This document shows positions 1 through 6,119 of a stretch of 8,844 nt of DNA, one piece after another (position 1 is the first letter of the stretch; the number at the start of each line of letters is the position of its first letter). This stretch comes from Acidobacteriaceae bacterium (GTDB taxonomy: Bacteria; Acidobacteriota; Terriglobia; Terriglobales; Acidobacteriaceae): NCBI GenBank assembly GCA_030044455.1, contig JASHVU010000541.1:1-8844 (forward strand). Reading direction: 5' to 3'. The notes under the pieces were generated by a model. That model saw nothing but the letters and a program-made list of their open reading frames with translations, was not told where the DNA came from and did not search any database. The translations under genes were made by a program, and so were the position numbers.

Positions 1-425
1 GCGGGCGCATCAAGGCCGACGAGCTCATAACGCTGGCCTGACACCTCAACCGCAGCCGAATTCGCTCCGCCCCAGCGCGCATCGCCCTGGTTCATGCGTC
101 CCCAACTCCGATCGCCGGTAATCAGCTGGTAAATCCCGCTCGCGTGCGTAAAAACCGTCATCCGCTGATTGCCAGTCAAGAAGAACGGATCATCGGGAAT
201 CATCGGTGCGTCGTCGCGCTGCGGGCTGTTCGGGAATCGCATTGGGCCGGAGTAATGGTAGGCGGGCAGTCCGTAGTCGTCTTCGATCCAATCCCCCAGC
301 GATGAAGCTGATGTGCCAGGCGCGGCCCACGACGGTGTATTGGATGCAACAAGAGAGGTGGCCGCGAGCATTCCAGCTCCGGCTAAGAAAGTGCGTCGGG
401 TAAGGCGGTCATCGGCATATGACAT
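1..425 (-). CDS. Tat-exported protein, N-terminal part (possible glycoside hydrolase), cut by the window edge
   Basis: This reading frame is open from an ATG at 425-423 to the left edge, giving the first 141 codons. The start is supported by a GGAGG (436-432) six bases upstream. The N-terminus carries a clear twin-arginine signal: T-R-R-T-F-L at residues 9-14, then a hydrophobic stretch (LAGAGMLAATSLVA) and a likely signal peptidase site after S-W-A at about residue 34. The product is therefore probably exported folded, to the periplasm or beyond. The mature part opens with WIEDDYGLPAYHYSG, followed by NQRMTVFTHASGIYQL and a W-G-R-M-N-Q-G-D stretch. This style reminds me of the N-terminal beta-sandwich domain ahead of the catalytic barrel in GH36/GH94-type enzymes, but no catalytic residues lie in the window, so the family is a weak guess. 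That it is a real exported protein is much surer. It follows the orphan gene on the same strand after a 178-base gap. Confidence 0.85.
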   Translation of the reverse strand, partial: MSYADDRLTRRTFLAGAGMLAATSLVASNTPSWAAPGTSASSLGDWIEDDYGLPAYHYSGPMRFPNSPQRDDAPMIPDDPFFLTGNQRMTVFTHASGIYQLITGDRSWGRMNQGDARWGGANSAAVEVSGQRYELVGLDAP

Positions 426-431
426 AGAAAG

Positions 432-488
432 CCTCCGGAAGGACGATTTTCCCCCGCAGGAATTCTACTTCTGCTGGCCGGACCGGCC
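432..488 (-). promoter_or_regulatory. Candidate promoter and palindromic operator of the Tat-exported gene
   Basis: On the minus strand a TAGAAT (467-462), five of six matches to the -10 consensus, lies about 37 bases before the ATG, and a GGAGG ribosome binding site lies at 436-432. No good -35 box is visible at 16-18 bases spacing. Instead a perfect palindrome with a one-base centre, GGCCGG-A-CCGGCC (476-488), occupies the space between the -10 and the expected -35 position. That is a typical place for an operator or an activator site. The rest of the gap to 603 is GC-rich, with no gene or terminator that I can see. The binding site is an inference. Confidence 0.35.
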
Positions 489-603
489 TGATCGAATTGG
501 CGCGGCCTTGGACGCCGCGCAGTCCCGCGAGCTAACCCGCTGAGTTGCCCGCCTGCCGCCCCGCTGCTCCTCAGAACCCTCCCCGCCGGCTCGGTTAGTC
601 TTC

Positions 604-1413
604 TCAGTGGATGTTCTGAAAAGCTTTGGCGATCAGCGCGACATTGTTCGGAGCCTTATCGGAGGGTTGCACCGCGGTTAGGCAAATCCCGTTGAGCCGC
701 GCCTGAGCTTCCAGAAACGTGACAGGCTTCCACATTACGACGAAAGCATCGCCGCCGCTTCCTTTTAGCTTTTTGATACCAACCTCCTCCTGCCACGTGA
801 ATTCGGGCTTCGACGTCAGCATGTACTCCTTCCGATATGTCGCCAGGGGGCCTACTGTAAAGCCCTCAATCAGACCATGCAAGTGTGTGTCCAGATTCAC
901 TTCCACTTGGGATTTGGCATCGTCAATCCATTCGACAAGGTCGAATCCTGCCTTGATCCCGATGTTGGTCTGATAAATGTAACCCTTCAGAGCCTCACCA
1001 GAGCTTCGCTGCTCGCTCAGGAAGATATAGCTGTGTCCGGCGGCCTCCTTCACCTCATTGATGCGCACGAGGAAGTAGCCGCTGGTTTTCTTCATGGCCT
1101 CGAGGGCTGTATTTAGGCGTTCGCCTTCCGACAGCTTGATCGCTTCCTTACTAGAACCGTAATCACTCAGATCTGCGCCGGCGAGAATCTGGCACAATCG
1201 CGGGGCGCTTTCTCCGCAACTCCATATCCCTGTGATGGCACACTTCCAGTACTCCCATTCCGATATCCCCAGGTCGTCCTTGGTCAAGGCAAGATCTCTC
1301 AGAGCCTTCAGGCCTTTCTCTGCCTGCACGCCGCTCGAGTTCGTCTTCGGGCAGCAAAGGCGGATGGTGTGACAGAGCTGTTTATGCAGCGGATCGACCT
1401 CCCGGCTGGCCAT
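604..1413 (-). CDS. Unrecognised 269-residue protein (orphan)
   Basis: I do not recognise this protein. The frame stays open up to 1638, but I place the start at the ATG 1413-1411 because a near-perfect AAGGAGG (1426-1420) sits six bases upstream, giving 269 residues. There is no signal peptide and no membrane segment, so the product is probably cytoplasmic or released by a non-classical route. The first 80 residues look helical and hold several cysteines (L-C-C-P near residue 20 and W-K-C-A-I-T-G-I-W-S-C further on). The part from about residue 115 alternates like a beta-rich fold, with G-Y-F-L-V-R-I, G-H-S-Y-I-F-L-S, G-Y-I-Y-Q-T-N-I-G and T-H-L-H-G-L-I-E-G-F. By eye the GC content is lower (roughly 50-55%) than in obg or the receptor, which could mean acquisition from elsewhere. 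It lies between two envelope genes on the same strand, with its own candidate promoter. The G-H-S-Y and H-L-H motifs could be active-site residues, but no enzyme family is claimed. Confidence 0.8.
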   Translation of the reverse strand: MASREVDPLHKQLCHTIRLCCPKTNSSGVQAEKGLKALRDLALTKDDLGISEWEYWKCAITGIWSCGESAPRLCQILAGADLSDYGSSKEAIKLSEGERLNTALEAMKKTSGYFLVRINEVKEAAGHSYIFLSEQRSSGEALKGYIYQTNIGIKAGFDLVEWIDDAKSQVEVNLDTHLHGLIEGFTVGPLATYRKEYMLTSKPEFTWQEEVGIKKLKGSGGDAFVVMWKPVTFLEAQARLNGICLTAVQPSDKAPNNVALIAKAFQNIH

Positions 1414-1419
1414 TGCTTT

Positions 1420-1509
1420 CCTCCTTTCGGGGATCTCGCTCGTTCCCCTATCCGACATTACTATAGCCCAGGAGCTCATTTGCGATGCGATCAGTTCCGT
1501 TCTGATCGC
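1420..1509 (-). promoter_or_regulatory. Candidate promoter, inverted repeat and strong ribosome binding site of the orphan gene
   Basis: Reading the minus strand towards the orphan gene, a perfect inverted repeat comes first: GCGATCAG and CTGATCGC, arms 1487-1494 and 1502-1509, with a seven-base spacer. Next is a TATAGT (1465-1460), five of six matches to the -10 consensus, then AAGGAGG (1426-1420) and the ATG at 1413. No TTGACA-like -35 is present. The inverted repeat covers the place where one would be or lies just upstream, which suits a dimeric regulator. A leader of about 40 bases would result. The arrangement is directly visible; regulator binding is inferred. Confidence 0.4.
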
Positions 1510-1734
1510 TGTTAGTTTTCTGAAATTGAATCGCAACTGATTGATCTGCGTGCAACTGCGACTCATGGCCCTTGGACCAACTTCGCGGAGAATGATTCCT
1601 TCCACAGCGAGCGGTTGCTTCTGGAATCCGACCTTCATTTCACGGTCCGCCGCCCCAATACATACAAATCATTCTCTGAGAGCCATGGTCGAGAAAGCGA
1701 TGGTACTGGGTTTTGCGAGTCCGGCAACTACAAA
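1510..1734. other. Non-coding gap downstream of the receptor gene
   Basis: This is the rest of the 321-base gap between the receptor stop and the orphan start. I see no convincing gene. The frames that cross it lack ribosome binding sites and any recognisable protein character. There is also no hairpin followed by a T-run after the receptor stop, so termination there is unexplained or Rho-dependent. The stretch holds a 10-base inverted repeat, GAGAATGATT (1588-1597) with AATCATTCTC (1667-1676), enclosing 69 bases, and a GCAACTG direct repeat (1533-1539 and 1552-1558). Confidence 0.5.
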
Positions 1735-4700
1735 CTAGAACCGCATCCGCATACCAAACTGAATCTGCCTCTCGCGGAGCAGGTCAGTGCCGTTGATCGA
1801 AAGCGGCTGGCCGAACGCGGTTGTGTTGGCCTTCAGGCCGGTGAGGAAGTTCAGTGTCGGAAAAGCTGATTCGGTTCCCGGCTCGAGGTAGTAGCCCGTG
1901 GTTTCGAGCTCGGTCACGTTCTGATGATTAAATAGGTTGAAGCTCTCAGCCATCAACTCCAGATCGCGCATGTGCCCCAGGTCGAATCGCTTGGCGAGTC
2001 GAAGGTCGGCCTTCCACGTGTGCGGATAACGATAGGTGTTGCGGCCCACTCCATACACGCGGTTGTCGCCGCCCGAGCCGTTCATTCCGGGCCCGAGTCC
2101 TGCGATCACGGCGCCTGTGTCTTGATCAACCAGCTCCGGCAACGAACCTGAAGTGCGCATGGTGAATGGCGACCCGCTACGGAACTGGCCAATGCTCGAA
2201 AGCATCCATCCATTGCCGAGCGATCCGGCGAGTTTCTTCAATTGCCACGGCGTTTCATACATAGCCGTGGCTGCGGCCGAGTGGCGCACGTCCAAGTCGC
2301 TTACTCCGTATTCCTGGTTGAAGTCTGCCGGATCGAGAACGTCGCTGCCTGCAACCAGCGTCGTCTCGTTAGGATTCCAGTCCATGGCGTGCGAGTAGGT
2401 GTAGTGCGCATGGAGGCTCAGCCCGCGCCGGCCGTAACGCGCAATCTTGATCATCGCCGCCTCGTAGGTTGAATTGGCTCGGCTCATCACTTCGGTGATC
2501 TGCTGGTAATCGGGGCAGGGACGGCCCGGAAGCAGCGTACTTTCCGGCGTGTAATAAGGACAAGTTACCTGGCTACCTGGCCACGAGGCATAAAACGGCA
2601 CCGTGATCTGCGAAGTCTTGATTGGCCCTTTGCCGGTTCCGTCAACCACGCCGTAAGTGATGGTCTGCGCGGATGTCGGGTGGTCGAGATTGGTATCAAT
2701 CGAAATGGGCAGTCGCCGGCCGAGACTGGCAATGGCTGCAGCCGTTATTTGAATGTGATTGGGCAGCGCTTCTTCCACTGAAACCACAGCCTGATGAACC
2801 TCGGGATTGCGGAACCTGGGCGCGAACCCGACCGCCCCTGGCTTGACCACGCTGGCGGGCGGACCCTGAAGCACATACGGGAACGGCGGCGCATCGCTTG
2901 TATAGGTAAGAGGGTTCATTCCGTCGGTGGGCCGGATGAAAAAGCTCAAATCGCCCTTGAGCGAGCCGGTCTGGGTCAGCGCTGTTTCGAGCGTTGCGTT
3001 TTCGGTGCGTCCGAAGTACATGCCGTATCCCATTCGCAGCACGGGCAAGCGCGAGTCGCTGTTGCCGATGGCAAGGCTGACGCGCGGACCCCAATTATTT
3101 CCCAGATCGGGCAGCTTCTCTGTAAGCGGCAGCTGGGGATTGTTGACCGCTGCAATCGGCGGAGGCAGTTTTTCACGTTCCCAGCGCAATCCTAAGCTGA
3201 CCACCGCTTGTTTCTCCGGCTGCCACTGCGCGGTTGCGAAACCCGCAAAATCGCTGGTGCTTAAGTACCAATTGGTTGGCCCGATCGTTTGCGAATAGTA
3301 GCTGTAGCAAGGCAGTGCGCCGAGGCTGTTCTGCGGTGGATTGCAGTTGTGCGGGTTCTGGTCGTTGAAGAGGTTGGTGAGGCCGAACTTCTCAAATGCC
3401 AGGGCGTCTGAGATGAAATTCTGTACCTTGGAGTAGTAGTATGTTCCGCTCTGGTTGCGCAGCAGGCTGGTGGCGTCGGCATTGTGGTCCACCTCGAACC
3501 CGGCTTTGAGAAGCAGATTGCTGTGGACCCAATCCACAAGTTCCTGGGCGTGGTAGAGCTTCTCATCTGGGTAACTGCCCTGGCCGAAGCGCGAGGGATT
3601 GCCGATGGTGAGTCCATAGCGCGAATCGACTACGATCTGCGGAAGCTGACCCCATGCGTTGCCGCTGAGCAGAGTTTGCTCAAATGCAGATGGAGCATCG
3701 GGCTTGGCGGTAAGAATGTCGCGGCCGGCCGAGCCTTGCGTCGTGGTTAAAAGATTCGGCGTAAGGTACGCCTCCCAGCGCGCCAGCAGCCATTGCTCGT
3801 TGGCCCCGCTCGAGCCATAGCTGTGGTTGCCGTAGTTCTCGCTGAGGCGCGTCAATCCGCCGCCGGGCGCATTCCAGCTTGCGCCAATGCCTTCAAGCGT
3901 GATGCGATGCCGCTCCGCCGCCTGCCAGTCGATACGGCCAAACCCGACCCATTGCGCAGCGTTGCGCGGCGCCGGGCCAAGCAGCGTCTCGAGTTGCTCA
4001 AGTCCTGCGGGCGTGTACGAGCCATTGGCAATGCCCAGATAGTCGTTGCTGGCCTGGTTGAAGCTCTCGTTGAGTTGTGCGCTCAGCAGCTCAATATCGG
4101 GAATGCTCGGCGCGCAGAAGAATCCCGCGCATCGGCCGTATGAATCCACGCCGATCGGAAGCTTCACCGTGCTCAGGCCTGGATCGTTGCGGCGGTAGCT
4201 GTCGAGAGCAGCAAACCAGAAGAGCTTATCGCGGCGCAAATGCCCGCCAAGCCCCGCGCCCCATGTCATCTCATGATCTGGCGGCGTGAAAGGTTGAGCC
4301 GTAAACGATGGCGCCGCAACCGTGCCAGTGTTTTCGACCCATTGTGAAAAGGGATTCTGCGCGCCCCAAGTGTTTTGCCGGTCGAAGAGAAACGCCTGAC
4401 CGTGAACCTGGTCTTCTCCGTGCGCAGTCTTCACCGCGATGCGTCCGCCGGTTCCGCGCGCCGCCTCGGCCTCAACGTTACCGGCCACAGTTTCCACTTC
4501 GCGTACGCCGGCTTCGCTCACGCTGAATCCCCGGCCGCCATTCCACGCCTGGCCCCCAGCCGCGAGTCCCGCCGCGCTTCCGCCATGCGAGCCTGAGTCG
4601 GGGTTCGACGGCGTTGTATCGGCCGCTGCGCCAAAGGCCAGCCGCGCCGGTGCTCCGTCGATAGTGATTTCTGCCGGCGCCTGGTCTTCGCCGCGGTAGA

Positions 4701-5757
4701 CCGGCTGTGAAGACTCCGCAGATGCTGAAGACGCAGGTGTTTCAAGCGCAAAGTTCTGCCAGTTGCGGCCGGCTGCAGGCAAGGCCGCTACCTCAGAGTC
4801 GCTTACAACGGTTTGGAGCACGGGAACCACAGGATCAACTTTGGCAATCGCCGTGGTAATCGGCAGCAACTGATGGGGCTGGATGCCGATCATGGGCTGA
4901 ACGCCGCTTGTCGCCGATGTAATGACTGAAATGGCGGGAGCAGGGTTGGACGTTGGCGACAATGTCGTCCACGGCGGCATTGCGATTGGCGCCGCAACGG
5001 ATGCGTTCTCGACGGTTGAGAGAGCGGCGCGTGCCAGAGCCGGCAATACGAGCGAGGTCTGTCCTTCGGGTGCCGGTGCGGCCGTCGCGGACTCCGCAGG
5101 CCGTTCGGGCTCCAACGCCTCGACCTCAATAACCGGCAGCTCGAGCGGAACCGATTTGATCGCAGCAAACTGCACCGGCGCGGACGCTGCGGGTGGAGCA
5201 GGTGCTTCGGCCGCAGGCAGAGAAGGATGACGCGCCGCAGAAACAATCGGTGTGATAGCTTGCAGAATCCCAACCCCCGGGGCCGGTTCCATCGTGCGAA
5301 GTTCACCGGTACGCACATCGGCTGGAGTTTCACGAAGTTGCACGGCGCTTGTGCTCCCCGCCAGTGCAGAGGCGCTCTGCGTCTCCGGTTCAAGATCGAT
5401 CGCCGCCTGCACCCGCGCTTCGTGGCCGGCGAAGATCACGATTCCTTGGAGCTGGCCATGGCCAAGCTGTGCTCTTTCAGCGGCCAGCGTGTATTCGCCC
5501 GCATCGAGCGCGGCAAAGCGGTAGCTGCCATTGCGCGTTGTAATGGTGCGCGTCTCCGCGCCGGTTGACTCATTGCGCAGTACGACCGTAACCCCAGCCA
5601 GGGGCGAAGAATTCAGGTCGGTAATTCTGCCCGCAAGCGAGCCCTTCGCAGCTTCAGGTTCGATTGAAGCGTCTTGAGCAAAGAACGGCGCGCACGCGGC
5701 GAAAAACAGCGCGGCGACCAACGTGGGCGCAAACATGGACCGCCTCAAGAAGCGCAT
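1735..5757 (-). CDS. Oar-like TonB-dependent outer-membrane receptor with carboxypeptidase-regulatory-like domain
   Basis: This 1340-residue outer-membrane protein has the order usual in acidobacterial Oar-like receptors. It starts with a signal peptide (charged R-F-L-R-R, then a hydrophobic run ending A-P-F-F-A-Q at about residue 28). A carboxypeptidase-regulatory-like beta-sandwich follows at about 40-121 (G-S-L-A-G-R-I-T, then G-S-Y-R-F-A-A-L). A Pro/Ala-rich linker covers about 122-318, then a plug at about 319-455 (A-A-L-P-A-A-G-R-N-W, E-I-T-I-D-G, R-G-T-G-G-R-I-A-V-K-T), then a long beta-barrel. The C-terminus is F-G-M-R-M-R-F, the final aromatic recognised by the barrel assembly machinery. 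Such proteins import large ligands, often glycans or peptides, using TonB energy; the substrate here is not readable. Paired cysteines in barrel regions suggest disulphide-closed surface loops. Start choice: the ATG at 5757 has no ribosome binding site of its own but gives the best signal peptide and directly follows a short upstream frame. An ATG at 5736 has a GAGG six bases upstream but loses the charged start, and a TTG lies at 5769. Confidence 0.93.
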   Translation of the reverse strand: MRFLRRSMFAPTLVAALFFAACAPFFAQDASIEPEAAKGSLAGRITDLNSSPLAGVTVVLRNESTGAETRTITTRNGSYRFAALDAGEYTLAAERAQLGHGQLQGIVIFAGHEARVQAAIDLEPETQSASALAGSTSAVQLRETPADVRTGELRTMEPAPGVGILQAITPIVSAARHPSLPAAEAPAPPAASAPVQFAAIKSVPLELPVIEVEALEPERPAESATAAPAPEGQTSLVLPALARAALSTVENASVAAPIAMPPWTTLSPTSNPAPAISVITSATSGVQPMIGIQPHQLLPITTAIAKVDPVVPVLQTVVSDSEVAALPAAGRNWQNFALETPASSASAESSQPVYRGEDQAPAEITIDGAPARLAFGAAADTTPSNPDSGSHGGSAAGLAAGGQAWNGGRGFSVSEAGVREVETVAGNVEAEAARGTGGRIAVKTAHGEDQVHGQAFLFDRQNTWGAQNPFSQWVENTGTVAAPSFTAQPFTPPDHEMTWGAGLGGHLRRDKLFWFAALDSYRRNDPGLSTVKLPIGVDSYGRCAGFFCAPSIPDIELLSAQLNESFNQASNDYLGIANGSYTPAGLEQLETLLGPAPRNAAQWVGFGRIDWQAAERHRITLEGIGASWNAPGGGLTRLSENYGNHSYGSSGANEQWLLARWEAYLTPNLLTTTQGSAGRDILTAKPDAPSAFEQTLLSGNAWGQLPQIVVDSRYGLTIGNPSRFGQGSYPDEKLYHAQELVDWVHSNLLLKAGFEVDHNADATSLLRNQSGTYYYSKVQNFISDALAFEKFGLTNLFNDQNPHNCNPPQNSLGALPCYSYYSQTIGPTNWYLSTSDFAGFATAQWQPEKQAVVSLGLRWEREKLPPPIAAVNNPQLPLTEKLPDLGNNWGPRVSLAIGNSDSRLPVLRMGYGMYFGRTENATLETALTQTGSLKGDLSFFIRPTDGMNPLTYTSDAPPFPYVLQGPPASVVKPGAVGFAPRFRNPEVHQAVVSVEEALPNHIQITAAAIASLGRRLPISIDTNLDHPTSAQTITYGVVDGTGKGPIKTSQITVPFYASWPGSQVTCPYYTPESTLLPGRPCPDYQQITEVMSRANSTYEAAMIKIARYGRRGLSLHAHYTYSHAMDWNPNETTLVAGSDVLDPADFNQEYGVSDLDVRHSAAATAMYETPWQLKKLAGSLGNGWMLSSIGQFRSGSPFTMRTSGSLPELVDQDTGAVIAGLGPGMNGSGGDNRVYGVGRNTYRYPHTWKADLRLAKRFDLGHMRDLELMAESFNLFNHQNVTELETTGYYLEPGTESAFPTLNFLTGLKANTTAFGQPLSINGTDLLRERQIQFGMRMRF

Positions 5758-5758
5758 T

Positions 5759-5815
5759 TCAAGAGCCAATCACAGGCTGCGAGGCCTGTTCCCGGCAGAG
5801 CCAGGTCAAGTCCAT
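5759..5815 (-). CDS. Possible 18-codon leader peptide ahead of the receptor
   Basis: A short frame starts with ATG at 5815-5813, three bases after a GGAGG (5823-5819). It encodes MDLTWLCREQASQPVIGS and stops with TGA at 5761-5759, a single base before the receptor ATG at 5757. Within it, ACAGGC and GCCTGT (5789-5784 and 5777-5772 on the minus strand) form a six-pair stem with a six-base loop, ending 14 bases before the receptor start. The receptor start has no ribosome binding site of its own, so reinitiation from this frame would explain how it is translated. The GGAGG-to-ATG spacing is short, and frames of 18 codons arise easily by chance, so this is a candidate only. Confidence 0.35.
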   Translation of the reverse strand: MDLTWLCREQASQPVIGS

Positions 5816-5818
5816 CAG

Positions 5819-5924
5819 CCTCCGGAGCGGGCGCCAGGCGCGGCCGGTCCGGCGGAAAACGGGACTCTGAACGCGCAAAGGCATTCACGGTTCGAGTCCC
5901 GGTTGAAGTTTGCCAGTGATTCTA
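5819..5924 (-). promoter_or_regulatory. Candidate promoter region of the receptor gene
   Basis: On the minus strand a TAGAAT (5924-5919) resembles a -10 box and is the same hexamer as the one ahead of the Tat-exported gene. No convincing -35 lies at the right spacing. Transcription from it would give a leader of about 155 bases that includes the GGAGG and short frame at 5823-5759. The stretch between is GC-rich and includes the near-palindrome GGCCGGTCCGGC (5842-5853). The promoter is weakly supported. Confidence 0.25.
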
Positions 5925-6119
5925 TGCGCCCTGATCACGCGCAAAGCGTAACGCTCATCACATCTGCTGCAACGTCTTGCGCATTCACATATTTGAGGAT
6001 CAGGAACAACGGCAAGGAGAAGTGGCGAAAGCAATATCGCCACGCCGAAAGCAATTGCGGCTGATCTCATCCGATAAACTGAAGAGGCGAGCTTCCATAA
6101 GTCCTTGGGTTCGCTCAAC
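5925..6119. promoter_or_regulatory. obg: Divergent intergenic region and obg leader with inverted and direct repeats
   Basis: The stretch holds no gene I can support. It carries several symmetric elements: the odd palindrome AGCGT-A-ACGCT (5945-5955); an inverted repeat GTGGCGA/TCGCCAC (6022-6028 and 6037-6043) with an eight-base loop; and a 10-base direct repeat CGAAAGCAAT at 6026-6035 and 6046-6055, exactly 20 bases apart. The hairpin and direct repeat lie 65-100 bases before the obg ATG and could be a regulator site or an RNA structure in the leader. A CATATT at 5988-5993 is a weak -10 candidate for obg. No riboswitch-like conserved core is recognised. Confidence 0.3.

Noticed and set aside
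1414..1638. A 75-residue N-terminal extension of the orphan protein
   Set aside because: It would run through the candidate promoter, and no ribosome binding site was noted for it, while the ATG at 1413 has a near-perfect AAGGAGG at the right distance.
4890..5393. A 167-codon Arg/Pro/His-rich frame on the minus strand
   Set aside because: It is the out-of-frame reading of the Pro/Ala-rich linker of the receptor; Arg/Pro/His bias is what a shifted GC-rich Ala/Pro codon run gives.
5660..5757. Lipoprotein signal (F-A-A-C) in the receptor N-terminus
   Set aside because: The residue at -3 is Phe, not Leu, Val or Ile, and a better ordinary cleavage site follows at A-P-F-F-A-Q. Barrel proteins of this type are not lipoproteins.
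476..5853. Shared 12-base word (GCCGGACCGGCC at 477-488 and its complement at 5842-5853) as a dispersed repeat
   Set aside because: Several 12-base matches are expected by chance in a GC-rich window of this size, and the word is self-similar.
5823..5916. A tRNA gene on the plus strand
   Set aside because: Only the T-arm consensus word is present. T-stem positions 50-64 and 51-63 do not pair, the anticodon stem does not form and no matching acceptor strand exists upstream.
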